NCBI RefSeq assembly: GCF_020497125.1
Contig: NC_059089.1
Location: forward strand, 27,918,282-27,982,281
Direction: 5' to 3'
Origin: Mauremys mutica
Taxonomy: Eukaryota > Chordata > Testudines > Geoemydidae
DNA length: 64,000 nucleotides
The translations under genes and the position numbers were made by a program. Below, one piece after another: positions 9,561-21,985 of this stretch (its first letter is position 1; each line of letters starts with the position of its first letter). The notes below the pieces were generated by a model, which was given only the letters and a program-made list of their open reading frames with translations, made no database searches and was not told where the DNA came from.

Positions 9561-12370
9561 ACAAACAGAACCTACCCCTGACATTGTGAGTTGCCCTGAG
9601 CATATGCCTGGCAGAGATCCTTGGCACCTCCTCAGGGCGGCTAACCTGTGCCGCTGTGGCCACACGGTTTCCAGTGAGCTTTCCTGAGCGGAGCTAGCAT
9701 GAGTTTGTCTCCTTGAGCTGGGACTCAGACCCCAGGTCGACAGGCAGCCAGACCCTACCTGTGTTCATGTGCAGAGCCTGGCACAACGGGGCCCTGAGCT
9801 CAGCTGCATGCTGTGGTATACAAGTAAAGAAGAGCCTGGCTGAGTTTTGCCCATAGCAAATCAATTCCTAACATTTTAAGGATTTAAAATGCAGTTGAGC
9901 CTCCTGTGTATTAACAGAAAGTGACTTTATGAAGTGAGGGAAACGGCTATTCTTCTCACCAGGCCACATGCATGGTCCAGCCTGCTTCTGGTGAGCCCAT
10001 TGCAGCCCGGCTCCGGGTCTTGGTGTCATGCACATAAAAGTCACCCTTTACCAAACAGTGGTGAGGTCACTTCCCAGGCACAAAGAGCTTCCAGACATTT
10101 TCCAGAAAATGTTCTAAGTTTCTTTAAAAAAACCTAATTCAATATTTATTCACTTGAAAGGGAAGTTGTTTCACTTTTTAGACCAGTGATAAATCTGTTC
10201 CGATATTCTCTTATGAATGATTAAAAGAGGAACAATTAAAAAAAACCCACACATCGCATACCTGTGGTAACTATCCATGCAATCTACTCAGCCCCATTTT
10301 GCGTGTATCCTAAAATGAGTTTGCTGTCTCCGTGTCATGCACTTCCATTTGCAGGAGAGCGACAGAATTATTACATTTTAATCATGTGTGGTGAAAAAAG
10401 TGAATGCAATTCACACAGCTGTAAATGAGCCTTTATTCCAGAAACAGATGCCAGAAAAGCTGCATTACATGAGTATCCTGGTTTGGGGAAGTGAGTCATT
10501 TCAATTAAACAAACCCACAAAAAGTGAGTTTCATGCTTGTGAAAGGCGCTGGATGGACAGTCTTGGAGAGAAAGGTTATGCTGTGCACCAGGCAGGGGTA
10601 ATAGCTTCTCCCACGTGCTGCCTCCGCTCAGTGTGCAGGGGCTGGCGCAAGAGGAGAGGTCAGTATTCATGGCCAGTTCCACCCTTAGGCTCCAGCTGGC
10701 CTTCCAGTGGGATGGCCAGTTACTATCAATGTAGTGGGTGTTCTAAGCACGGACGCAGCACAGGAACAGGACTGATAGCATCAGCTCCACAGAACAGAGC
10801 TCAGAAGATGCAGAACCTCTCTTTTACTGAGGGATTCAGAGGCTGACCTGGAGGGGAAATCCCCACTGAGTTGCTGGTTTCTCAGATTTGTTATCGTCTC
10901 TAACACAAACACATATGCAAACAGTATGTATGTATGAAAATAACCTGTCAGAGGAAATTAAACCCCAGACAGACTTTATGGCTAGATAATTTTTTTCCGT
11001 TTATTTATCTTTTTTTTCTTTTAGCACTAGTCACTAGGTTCTGCTCTGATTAGAATTGCAAATCTTGTATGTTAAAAGGGAAGGACTGGAGTAAAGGGAT
11101 TCTGCTGCCTCTGTAATGAGACACTTGAAATCTAGGCAAGGTAAATTTTGTGTTGAGCATAAAGGGTATGAAATAAACTAGCAGGAAGCTCAGTGAATGC
11201 CCCAAGGCACGTCCCCATTAGTATTCCCATTTGTGAGCTCACTTCATAAGACTAATGGAGTTGCTACCTGGGGACATTAATTGTGCATGACACCGTTGCA
11301 GAGCCTTTGTGCACTCGTACTAATATCACAGTGCCTCCTTGACAAAACGCCGGCGAAGATTACAAACAGACCTACAATAACTGCCAGAGTCACACTCAGA
11401 TTTGACAGGGATCTCCAAGTTCGGTTACAATAGAATCATCGTCATTTCTTACACCTCTGGCTCTATATTACATTAAGCAATGGGTGATATTGCTTCCTTA
11501 AACCAGTGTCATATTGTGTAAAATCTATCTGTCTATCTATCTTAGGCTTTTCTATTAAGCCTTCCATTTATCAGGGGAATTTATAGCTTCCATGTTGACT
11601 CTCTAGTACATATCTGAATTCCTGCTCCTTTAAAACACAATGTAATATTTTTATTTTAATGTAACAATTTACTTAATAAAAAAAAAGAGACGTGGGTCCC
11701 TCTTCAGGCGCTCCTAGCACTAAGGGTTCCTGTTCCAGGGTGCAGTAGTGAGAAGACAGGTTAAAAGACCTGCTAGAGCTGGAGAAACTGGCAAAGTGCC
11801 CTCAGTAGGAACCGGAAGAATGGGACCTTTTGAAATTCTGAAAATATTAGTGAACGTTGTGACTTTCTCCCACCCCTGGGCTCGTGTCTCTGCAGCCTCT
11901 TGCTGCAGTGTATTATATAGCACTAGGTACTGCTCTTACTCTGGGGGGCAGAATGGGAATTTGCCCCACCCCACCAACTGCTCAGCAGAACTCTGTGCTG
12001 GGTCTGAGTTAGTCCCCTCGCTCTTCCTGTGAGGCTGGAAACCCACCCCGCCCGGAAGGGGGCCCTGGCAGGTTGTTGGCTGTGTTCTGATTGCCTATTG
12101 CTGGCAAATCTGCTGTGATCTTTACACTTACTGTGCTGGGAGTGGTACAAATGCACTTACTATATTTAATCATCCCCGTGGGCATGGGCGTTATGTGACC
12201 GATAGCCGGCGCTGGGGCCTGGTAACCATACTGGCACACACATCGTAGCAGCTCTGCTGGCACTGTAGAGAAGAGATGATTTCAGTGGTTTGGAAGAATT
12301 ATGGAGCTGACACTTGTTTCTCCTGGAGCCTGGCTGTGTGATTTGAATATAATACAATGAAAAACCCAAC
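9561..12370. other. Long unique stretch, AT-rich from 10140 to 11700
   Basis: No gene or repeat family recognised. A short (TATC)n microsatellite lies at about 11524-11543. The AT-rich part, about 10860-11240, is free of recognisable repeats and could hold conserved non-coding DNA. An open frame of 152 codons at 10388-10846 has no visible domain. Confidence 0.4.
11524..11543. repeat. (TATC)n microsatellite, short
   Basis: 'ctatctgtctatctatct' is a brief, imperfect GATA/TATC tandem run. Confidence 0.7.
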
Positions 12371-12533
12371 AGAAATAAGAGCTGGAAGGGAGCCATTTGG
12401 GGCTACCCAGTCCCACTCCCTGCCAAGGCAGGAGTCGGCACGTTTTCCAGTTCAGTTTTAAATGTCCTAAGCAATGGGGCTTCCTAGGGAGATTATTCCA
12501 CAGGGTAATAAATCCTACCCTCAGGAAGTTTCT
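12371..12533 (-). repeat. CR1 LINE 3' fragment, antisense
   Basis: 'gagctggaagggagcc', 'ccctgccaaggcaggag', 'cagttttaaatgtcctaagc', 'gattattccacagggtaata' and 'ctcaggaagtttct' follow the order of the reverse-complemented CR1 3' end in birds and turtles. It is clearly diverged and carries no ORF. Confidence 0.75.
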
Positions 12534-12664
12534 ATGGCCACTTAGCAGTTAGTAAGACATAGGTAATACTTGTAGCAGTACAATTCCCCTGGCAGCTGTG
12601 GAGAATTCTCCATGAGACACTTGTCTCTAGGTTATAATGAACTTAATTTTCCTTTGGAGCTAAT

Positions 12665-12825
12665 TGGCTGGATCCTGCAAGGTGCCGAACATGTGCTTCT
12701 CTTTAAGCATGTGAGTATCCTCACGGAAGCCAGTGGGATAACTTACCTGCTTAGTGTTAAAGCATGTGCTTAAGTGCTCTGCTGGATCAGGACCTGAGTG
12801 CTTAGCATCTTACAGGATCGAGCCC
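12665..12825. mobile_element. Palindromic MITE-like repeat (ggatcctgcaagg family)
   Basis: The left end 'ggctggatcctgcaaggtgc' is mirrored by the right end 'gcatcttacaggatcgagcc'. Inner arms 'tttaagcatgtgagtatcc' and 'gttaaagcatgtgcttaag' are also mirrored. At about 160 bp it is one of the more complete palindromes in the window. No clear target duplication. Confidence 0.7.
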
Positions 12826-14735
12826 TAAACAACTTGTGAATTAAAGAGCAGAACACTCATCATCCAGGTAGATTTCACTCCCAGGTTTGGCTGCAGAACT
12901 GGGTCAGAGCGGACCTTGCAAGATGTTCATGACAATGTACACGCCCAAGCAAACAATCAGTCGGCTCCCTCACCATGGTGACAATGGGGAAAAAGCAACT
13001 AGTGACACTGGACTGATCCAACAAAAGGGACAAAGTGTTCCTGTGACATGGGGTATTCAGAGACCATCAACCCTCAGCCCAGGGCGGGAGAGAACTGGAG
13101 AAGTGACCAGTCAAAAGTCAGCTAGCTCGTGTACCCAGGGGCCAGCTACACTCCCTAACAGGAGGAGTGAGTTTGGGTTCAGCACCGACCCTCTGAAAAA
13201 AGGCCCCTGGAAGGTGTCTCAAGTCCCTTTTTATTTGTATTGTAAGCAAGCTGTGCTGGGGTAGCTTAGAAACCTGTCTGGGTGAGGCCGGCTAATCAGA
13301 ATGCACCATATCGTTTTTAACCTCGTTGTTTACAGGTTGTCATGTGGCAGTGAGCAGATGTCACTTACTACCAGCCCAACATCCACCAACCAAAGAGATT
13401 GTCTCTCCATCAGGCACTGGGGGTCATGGAACCAAATTCTCTGCACTAGAAACTTTGTCCTGAGAGTCACGTCACCCCCTTCAAGTAAATAACTTCCCTT
13501 TGTCTCTGTCTAGTAGCAAGAGCAGCCCATGATGCTGGGGGAACACGTGCTGTTGTTTGCATACTCTTCAACTTAGGTTTGTTTGATTTTTCTCTTTTTC
13601 CTGCCTCACTGGGGTTTCCTTTTATTTCCATTTAAGGAAATAGAAACCATTGCAGACTTCAAATAGAGTTTTGTTTTTCTTTGCTGAAGGCAATGAGAAT
13701 TTCAGTTGATGGGAAGCGCAGCCTTGCAATACTTTCCTGGCCAGTGTGTACTGTGTCTAGGTGAAGATGGTGTGCTTGGCTTTAGCTGTCCCAGACACCC
13801 CAGATTTTTACTAGTGGAAGTTTATAGGCGTCTTAAACTGAGAAGTTTGACTGCAAATCCCACCAGCCCACTCTCTGTCCCAGGACTGGCCCTTTAGAAA
13901 TCAGGACCGACTTCAGATTCCTCAGCTTCAGGAAAGCCAAGACAAGGATGGGTCCCTTAGCACATCTTCCTAATGTTCTCTGAAGAGTGTTTGAGGGATG
14001 TTTCAAAACCAATCAGAAGGAAACATGCATTTCTTCTTCCTTCAGTTCACAATCAGAGGTAGGGATATGTAACTTGTCTTCCTGGTTCTAGCTAACAAGC
14101 AAATCCAATTCCCTAAGAGAAAAATGCAGGCATGTAACTTATTACTGTCACGCTGGGAGAAGAGTAGGATATATGGGACACCTTACCCCGGTGCAAGCAT
14201 TACACCCTTCTAATACAGAGCTCATGTCTTCTTAACCAAGTGCTATGGAATAGTTTGAAAGAGTCACAGCCTAGAGAAGATAAAAGGAGATAAAGAAAAT
14301 TAGGTTTTAGGCAACATGGGTTCAGCTCCCTTATGAGAAAAAACATCTTTGCTCTTCTGAAAGCTAGGCCCAGACTGGGTTTCCTGTGAGCATAATTAAC
14401 CTGCAACCACTTGCCAACTCTTATAGGCCCCAGCCCCTATCAGCGTCCTTTGCACAGTATGTTCTCTGAGCTTGGCTGACACTGCCTGCAGATCCCACTC
14501 TTTCAGGGAGCCTGACTGGAATGGTGGTGAGGGCATTTTGGCACTGATGGCTGGAAGGCAAAGATGGATGCAGCAGGTTTAGAGAACTGAATTCCATTGC
14601 CTGGGCACACGCAGTAGAGGAGAGCATTGCGGTGCTCCAGCAGTGGGCACTTTTTCCCCTACCACCTATCCAGATAGGATTTACTGGCAATAGCAATTAG
14701 TATTGTGCTGGCTGCCTGTTGGTAGACGATCACAA
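12826..14735. other. Unique sequence
   Basis: No repeat family or gene recognised. An open frame of 125 codons at 12887-13264 shows no domain or signal peptide. Confidence 0.4.
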
Positions 14736-14800
14736 AGGTCTTCACAAACATTAAACCTCACGACCACCCAGCCTCTCAGAAAAGTAAGGAGGATAACCCC
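14736..14800 (-). repeat. Possible MIR-like SINE 3' fragment, antisense
   Basis: 'ttcacaaacattaaacctca', 'cgaccaccc' and 'aaggaggataacccctg' resemble the reverse-complemented MIR 3' half ('tttacaaacatt...cctcacaacaccc...gtattatcccc'). Too short and diverged for certainty. Confidence 0.35.
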
Positions 14801-16650
14801 TGCAATGTAGCCACCTTGAAGGAGAACAGCAGCGGTTTAACAGCAAATGACAAACAACAGGTTTAGGACAGGAAATGAAGATGAATCTGTACCCAATTGA
14901 CACTCCAGGACAATGTAGATGGGAAGGGGGCGAGCTGGAATTTGTGCAGGATAGCAGGGTTGATACTCCTGTCATGACACCTTTCTTGGCCACAGGTGTT
15001 CAGCGCCTCAGCTCGAGTCCTCTGGAGTGATGCTCTGACAGCAGCAAAAATCCAGTGCAAACAGCGGGGCCATTGATGGGCACTGGGTCCATTGCTGACT
15101 GAGCTGGGCAGAAGGATGCCACTGCCACTTCATGCAGCGAGCAGCTGTTCCCTGGGTCTCCAACCCTCCATCGCTGACCAGCCCGAAGCATCACTGCTCC
15201 TGAGAAAGCAGCTTGGAGCCGAAATAAAACCATAAAAGATACAGCAAGACTCAGACATGGGCCATGAGGGTCTACAAGGATGCACAACCCCACATGCTCT
15301 TTGATGCAGAGATTGAAGGGCCTCCCACAGCATCAGTGTATTAGCGCAATGACTGAGGTCAGAAATAACAACATGGAGAACTTAAGGGGACAATCAGGCC
15401 ATTGGAGCTGGTGCTGAGTGTGTTTTTCCTGTTGTCTCACTGATTTCTTGCAAAAAGGGGGGGTGGTTAAGACGACAGAGTTTTTGGTGGAATTCTGAAG
15501 TTGGGTCTTAAAAATACTTCAAACCCTTGGCTTAATAGACCTTCACATCAGCGTATTCCCAGTCCCACACAGCTCCCCAGTGACACGGGACCTTTTGTCA
15601 AGCACATATGAAATTAAGTGAAATAAAAATCATATTAAAAATTATTACCATCTAACAGCCATTAGTCTGCACATTGCTGTCATGTCTTGATGGATTTCTC
15701 ACTTAGTTCAATGAATGTTCTAACGACAGTGATAAAATCACTCAGAAAAAATATAATAAACTGTTAACCCTTTCTGTCACCGCTTGTTTTTCACCAAAAG
15801 CCTTTAAGAGTCATTCAGCAACATGTTCCTGACTCAGAGGAATGCTGGTGTGGGCTGGAGTCTCTCACTTGAGAGGTACTTTTATCCTTTCGTCCCCACC
15901 ACTTGTTAAATAGCTCCTGCACCCAGGGCTGCCACTCTGCTCCTTCGAATGTGCACCTCACAGGGCTGGCCTGCGCTCAGGAGAGCAAACTGGAACGCAG
16001 GGCTCTGCCTGGAGCATCATCCGCTCGTATTCAGACAAAGAACGTCGCTCAGAAAGGCCTGGCAAACACAGACTGGGGGGACGAGGAAGGGAGCCGGCAT
16101 TTGTTACAGCAGGTCACGAGAGATGCTTATGATCTGTACAGGTCTAGTTAGCGCTTTCTTGTTAATCTGAGGAGTTAACAGAGGATTAGCTATGGAGGGA
16201 TTATGCTATAACATAAATATCACATAATGAATAGAGGGAACCAAACTTGCAGGGGGGGGGCACATTTTAATGTAACAGAGACTAACAAACGTTTACAGAT
16301 TGTAACAACTCATTACAATAACTTGTGACTAGAGTCAGACTCTCTTTTCACTCAGTGCGTATTAGGATACGGACAATCTCTGTCTCTGCCTGTCTATCCA
16401 TCCTCCCAAATAACCAGCACGCTCCGTACGGCACATGGACTTATCACTGCTCCTTAGGGCCGTCGTGGGATGGAGGTTCTGGCCATCGTAAGGGGCCATT
16501 GCCCCACTCTCCTGTTGTCTGTGCGCTACAAGCCAGCACGTACTCTTATTTATCCACCATCAAAGCAAGCCCAAACCTCCGACTGGACCCCCGGCCTTGA
16601 GGCTGCCGGGGCTCATCTTCCAGTTGATATGGCCCAGCTGTAGGAAAATA
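14801..16650. other. Unique sequence, AT-rich at 15600-15860
   Basis: No gene or repeat recognised. A run of nine G lies at 16252-16260. The block at 15600-15860, with 'taaaatcactcag' and 'ttattaccatctaacagcc', is repeat-free and AT-rich, in the style of conserved non-coding DNA. Confidence 0.4.
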
Positions 16651-16740
16651 ATGGGCCGGATTCTGTTTCCTCGTTCACTGACTTTACACTGATGTAGCTT
16701 CAGTGGAATTACTGCTCACGTAAATGAACAATGTCTGGAT
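16651..16740. repeat. Partial palindromic MITE (gggccggattctg family)
   Basis: 'gggccggattctgtttcc', 'gactttacactgatgtagc' and 'ttcagtggaattactgctc' match one arm and the centre of a palindromic family; a related unit is at 51641-51735. The far arm is eroded. Confidence 0.5.
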
Positions 16741-19640
16741 TGTTATGGCCCCAAAGAGCTACAGTGCAGACCAAGGAAACACTGGCACTGACGTCACATC
16801 TCTCTTGAGAGCATCGGAATTCCACGGCCCGGCCTCGTGCTTCGCAGTGAAGTGCAGCGAGGGGAGAATGCGGGACCCACTCTCTCCCCTGAGGCGGATC
16901 CCAGCGGATCCAGGTCTAGCGCACAGAATCGTTAGCCCATTGCTGTGCACCGGCTCAGACGGGGATGTGCCTACCAACAGGTGAGGGAAGCGCCTCAGAC
17001 AAAAGAGGTCCAAAAGTTCTGCCCTGGGCAGAGCTGCAGAGATTTCAGGGGCCTGGGACAAAATCTGAAACTGAGGCTCCCCCCCTCCCAAAACAGTCAC
17101 CACTGGGGGGACGCCAGGGCTGGAGAGCAAGCCCCCCGCCCAGACTCCCTGCAGGGCTGGGCCCAGCTCCCCGCTCCAGCCATTGCAACCTGGCACACAG
17201 GGTTACAGCGCTGCCATTCAGGTCTGGCCCCGCTGCCCCTGTATCATGATGGAGGGCGGCCGGGCCAAACCTCAGTGGCTCTGTGACCCTGCATGCCGGC
17301 TTGCAATGCCAGCTGGCTGGGGAGCCCTCTCAAAATGGCGGTAAATGAATGAAATTCCCGTGAAGTCTCCAGGCTGTGCTCAGCGGGGATGGGAACTGTG
17401 GGTACATGGGGAGGGCACACAGTAGCTCAGTGCTCGCGTGTGTAAGTGTTCAGAGCAGGGGGATGGGAGGGGAAGCACTTTTCAGATTCTTTACCAGAAA
17501 TATGTGCTCAGTTCCACCCCCCCCCCCCCGAGTTCTTACTTCTACTCTCCTCCCATCACAGCCCCCGGGCATTGAAACAGACAACAGCCATTTTGCTGGG
17601 AGAGGTGACAGCTTTGCCTGCAGTGGGGGTTTGGCGGGATTTCTTAAGGGAGGGGAGGAAAGAGGAGATTTCTTTGACTACTAAGGCAAGTCTTTCTGTA
17701 ACACTCTGGGGAGAAGGAGCTGAGAAAGGGCCAGCTGGCTCCCGGTCTAAGGGAAGCTTCTGCAGTGGGCTATTAACTTAACACTACTTCTCAGGCAATC
17801 AGCAGGGCCTTGTTAACAAAGTGCATCCATTGAAATCACAGGAATTATTCTGTGTGCTGCTGCAGGACTCTGTCTAATCGCATCCCAGGCAACCTGGCAT
17901 AACAACTATTTGTTCTGTCCTGGAAACTTAATACATACATATTTCTGCATCAAATAGCTGCTGAGAAAGTAAGTGCTGTGATAATCTGCAGAAATAGACC
18001 CGTCCCCACATAATGAACTCGGGGGCACGTCTCTGAGCTGGATTCAGGCTTTAATTCTGCTTGGAAATCTGGCCCAGCAGAGCCAGGAACACCAGGACTC
18101 CTGAGCCACCTTGGAGAAACTGACACACCCCAGATGGGATCAGAGCACGGCAGTTGATGGGAAGCTGTGAAAGAGCTGGGTTAATATGTCTCTCCGTGAA
18201 GCTCCCATGCCTTAGTCTCATCCCCACACCCTCTCCCTTCCTTCCCTCTGGGGCCCTGGATTCAGCAACCGCTGGTGCACTGGTTAGCTTTCAGCGCAGG
18301 TGCAGTGCTGCTGGAGTCAATGAATCGAGCCCTGTGTCTGTCTGGGAACCAAACCTTCGAGTCTTGTGAGCTTCCCCCTGCCCTGAACCATCAGGGACAT
18401 CCATACCCAGCTGCCTGGTGATTGCCAGAAACGAGTCCTTCCGCAGAGCTCAGCTGTTCCAGACCCAGCTCAGCCGCTCCCCAGTTCAGCAGGAGCTGTG
18501 GGGATGCAGCCTGAGCTGTCTGCAGTGTGTGGCTATTTCCCCTCCACACCATTTTAAACCCTACAGCTGCCCAGGTTGGAAGAGGGTTTATAGTGGGCTG
18601 TACTGTTTTGCCATCAGGGAGAGCAAGTTTACAGGCGGCAATACCATTTTATTGATTCAGCACTTCAAGGCAACTGTAACCACATTAAAAAATAATTGAA
18701 TGACCTGCAAAGAGGGTCTGGGTAATCGGAGTACCCAGCGGGCTTTGCAGGGCAGACGCTTTCATCATTCCTGTTGGGAGCCAGCTGTTGCAGATGAGTG
18801 TAACTCTAGAGCCAAGTTATCCCTAAAGTTCTTCCGAAGGTTTCCCTGCTCCATCTACGGCACTCTTCCCCGCCCTGGCCTCCTGCTGTGGCAGATCTGT
18901 CAGCAGAGCTCAGAGATCATCCTGCCCTTCTCAAAACTGACATGGCAGGCAGAGCCAGTCCCATGTTTTGACGGCAGCTCTGGAAGTTGTAATGAACGAA
19001 CCCTTCAGTCAGGCTGAATGAAATCCATGCCACTGGAGTTTTGGTGAGATGAGTGATGTAGTTCTGGGCATTCCAAAATCAGCCTGACTTGGTGAGTCTC
19101 TTCTTGCCTGTGATTAAAAAAGTGGCATTTCTGCCTAGCATGAGTCAATTGCAAATGTGTTGCTAAACGGCAGCCTGAGCTTTCGTATTAAGGACAGAAG
19201 ACCACCCAGAACCCAGACAGGCACAGGGAGAAGCCCTATGTGCTATTCACAAACTGTATCTTTTTTATCTGAGTTTTAACTCTGCACTTTTTTTTTTACC
19301 ATCTCTTCTAAATGGAACACAAACCAAATAACTTTTGAGTTTATGTTAAACTTTTGAACCCATCGTGTCTGAACAGCTTTAAAATTATGCAAAATAAGTC
19401 ACTCTGGTCCTGTGTGTCCGGCAAATGCAGTCTAGCATATTTCAGCTTGCTTAAGTGAACACTTTTGGTGAGTGTTGTCACTCAGCAAATTGCTCTGTGA
19501 GACATCTGATTGCAGGAGCAGAAAGACAGGTTGATGTTCTCAGGAAGATCAATGGTGCACCAGGTTTTCTGATGACACCCAGCTTGCCTCTTTCACAGTA
19601 CTAATGACAGCTCACCATTTTGCTACCACCACTGCTATAA
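16741..19640. other. Long unique stretch, GC-rich 16780-17780
   Basis: No repeat family or gene recognised. Overlapping open frames of 86-145 codons on both strands in the GC-rich part are likely compositional. A run of 13 C lies at 17517-17529. Confidence 0.4.
16789..16796. promoter_or_regulatory. Full palindromic CRE motif (TGACGTCA)
   Basis: Second exact CRE palindrome in the window, in unannotated GC-rich sequence. A single motif; functional value unknown. Confidence 0.2.
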
Positions 19641-20142
19641 AAAGGACAATGCAATTCTGGGTGTCATACCTGGAGGCATCTTGTCACAGAGGACATTGGT
19701 AATGGTCCCTTCTCCATATGGCTAAGCTGCAAGCACAACAGAACATGCTCAGGTCATAGCACCCCATCATCAGAAACAGGGTGCCCATAGATGTGAGGCA
19801 GTTCGTAGAAGACCAACAAAGATTGTCAGGTGTGGGAGGCTCCACTTGTTAGAAAAGACAGATGAATGTCAGGCTTAGCAAACAGGCAAGTAGGCTGGAA
19901 GAAACAGGGGGTGATACAATAACAGGCTACAAACACTGGAGGGTGCAGACACCGAGGATGAGAAATTAGCATGGCGCAAGGAGCTCCAATTAGTCATAGG
20001 ATAAAACGTACCAAGGAAAGTATTCTGCAGAATATCAGGACAAAAGTGTTCTGGTGGGGAGCTCCATTGGCTGCAGAACTTTCTCCCAAAGGGAAGTGGG
20101 AGAAGCCCCATGAGTTGGGATTTTTAGAACCAGACAGGACAC
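19641..20142 (+). repeat. CR1 LINE 3' fragment, sense, about 500 bp
   Basis: Along the plus strand I read 'gcaattctgggtgtcatacc', 'ccaacaaagattgtcagg', 'gtgatacaataacaggctac', 'aaacactggagggtgcagac', 'ctgcagaatatcaggac' and 'gtggggagctccattggc'. This is the order of the CR1 RT C-terminus into the 3' region ('ataacaggctttcaaatact...', 'aatatcagga...'). Frames are broken throughout. It is the longest CR1 piece in the window and the only one in sense orientation. Confidence 0.65.
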
Positions 20143-20191
20143 AATAGTAGAACATACCCTATCATGCCCTAGTTACCAGAAGAAGCATTCG

Positions 20192-20263
20192 GGGCCTGAT
20201 TCAAAGCTCATTTAAAATCAGTAGAAAGACTCTTACTAATTACCAGGGCTTTGGATCAGGCCC
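20192..20263. mobile_element. Palindromic MITE-like repeat, 72 bp (gggcctgatycaaagc family), copy 1
   Basis: Left end gggcctgattcaaagctc mirrors right end gggctttggatcaggccc with one or two mismatches. The same family appears at 35465-35527 and 37070-37141. The unit forms a single hairpin. Confidence 0.75.
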
Positions 20264-21334
20264 TGCATGACCTAATCACTCATTTCGCCCTCTGACTTCT
20301 GCTACATTAATTTGCCTTCTTGTCTCTACACACAACAGTGTCACAATGGATTGAAACAACCTCCCTGCACTCCACTGCTGAGCCAGTAGAGAACCGGCTG
20401 TGGGAAGCTAGCCCCAGAGCTGTGGCAATGGCACAATGGCAGTGCTATGGGAGTTTGGAAGAATTCAGTTCAGGTATTTGTAAATCTGTTAATTCCCACT
20501 GAGTGTGGAAGGAAGGAAACAAAGGATGAATGAAGTCAACCCAATGCTGAGTAAAAGCAGCTCTCTCATACGATTCATCACAAAGCAAAAGCCTGGTTGG
20601 ACAGATCTACAAATCTGTAAAGACATCTGTGTCTATAGTTCCACAAATCTCCTCTCTGTGGTTCATGGTGATTGATCTGAGGTATTCAGATCTGCGGAAC
20701 TCAATGATTGTTTTTTCTCTTCTAACCTCTGCCTGGTTCTCGGCTGTGTCTCGTGGAAAAGGCTCTTCCAGGATGGCTCTGTTTTAAAAATAAACTTAAT
20801 CAGATCTGAAATAATGGGACTGTGTCTCTTCACTGCCTGTAGCACAAATGTGCATATCACAATCACCCAGTAGTTATCTTGTGCTCCAGGGCAGTTTGCT
20901 TTCATGCACTTACATTACATTTTGGCAGCGAGCAAAAAAAGAATGATTCTAGGCCTCAAAATTATTTGAGTGGAAGGTGCTGTGATATCACCAATCAGGC
21001 GATTCAGGGAAAGAATAAACATAAATGATCTAACTGGGAATCCAGTCCTGGCTTCCATCCAGACGTTCTTCCAGCTGAGCAGTAGTTACTGTTTATTTGA
21101 CCTGCAGTGGAGGTGCTGTATAAGAAGCCCTGCCGAACAGGGCGGGAGTTGTCACTCGGCACATACTTTACGCACCATTATGGGGACAGATCATCTTTCA
21201 CAATATAGTAACAAACTGTCTTGCTGAATGTGGGGCATTGGTTATAATTTCGTATCCGGCGAATGGAAAGTGCTGTCTGGAGAGCCCGCATTTGCACACA
21301 CAGAGAGCCAGGTTTTGAACTCCGTACTCCATGG
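20264..21334. other. Unique sequence
   Basis: No repeat family or gene recognised; an 80-codon antisense frame at 20663-20905 has no domain. Confidence 0.4.
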
Positions 21335-21404
21335 CTGAGCAGTTACTCAGACGAATAGCCACACTGAAGTCAGTGGAGCGACTTGTAATCAGGAGGAAGG
21401 GGGT
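21335..21404. repeat. Inner part of a palindromic MITE
   Basis: 'gagcagttactcagacgaat' then 'agccacactgaagtcagtgg' and 'agcgacttgtaatcaggag' has the mirrored 'actac...tgaagtcaatgg...gtagt' arrangement of the palindromic families in this window. Ends not defined. Confidence 0.45.
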
Positions 21405-21734
21405 TACAATCTGCCCCCGAAGGGGCATAGCAGCGACAGTGTCAGTGCTGCCAGATCAGTGTTCCACCTGCCTGTGGACCCGGACGGGCTCAGCCGAGGC
21501 TGTGTCTGCACTCTGGGCAGCATGCAGAGCGCACGCACCGCACGCCCCTCTCGCACAGGTATAAACAGCAATGGGACGGCCAGGCACTGCTCAGGCGGGT
21601 AGAGACATGCCAGAACCTTGGGGGACATAGCTCACCCGGTTCTCTGCACACCCAAGCAGTGCCTTCCTGTCTACCCAGCTGCTATTAGCATGGTGTCCTG
21701 CAGCCTCCCTGCTGCCAGAGCCTTTCACTGCCAC
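21405..21734. other. GC-rich unique sequence
   Basis: Nothing recognised apart from short overlapping frames. Confidence 0.35.
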
Positions 21735-21830
21735 AGGTAGCTACACACCGCAGTATGGACGCAGCCTGCTTCACCGCGCTGTGTAGCTACACGTACCTTA
21801 CACGCTGCGGCCAGGGTAGACAAGGCCTCA
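21735..21830. repeat. Partial MITE ('ggtagctacac...gtagacaaggc' family)
   Basis: 'aggtagctacacaccgcagt', 'gctgtgtagctacacgtacc' and the end 'gggtagacaaggcct' match a repeat family that ends in 'gtagacaaggc'. The same end closes the element at 50603-50845. Only the right portion is clear. Confidence 0.45.
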
Positions 21831-21885
21831 GGGAGCTCAGTTTCCACGGTCCAGTCCGTCACTGAACAGAACTAGACTGGTACTC

Positions 21886-21985
21886 CCACCCAAGGCCAGA
21901 AGGGACCACTGTGAGCGACTAGTCTGACCTCCTGTATGACACAGGCCAGAGAACTTCCCGACAAAAACTCCTTCAAGAACCACAG
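21886..21985 (-). repeat. CR1 LINE 3'-end fragment, antisense
   Basis: 'caaggccagaagggaccact', 'gtctgacctcctgtatgaca' and 'caggccagagaacttccc' are near-exact to the reverse-complemented 3' end of turtle CR1 elements. This is the best-preserved CR1 piece in the window. Confidence 0.85.

Noticed and set aside
9600..9800. Right arm for the partial MITE at 9501-9560
   Set aside because: Only short words ('gagctgggactcagac') match and no terminal 'tgtagaca' end was found.
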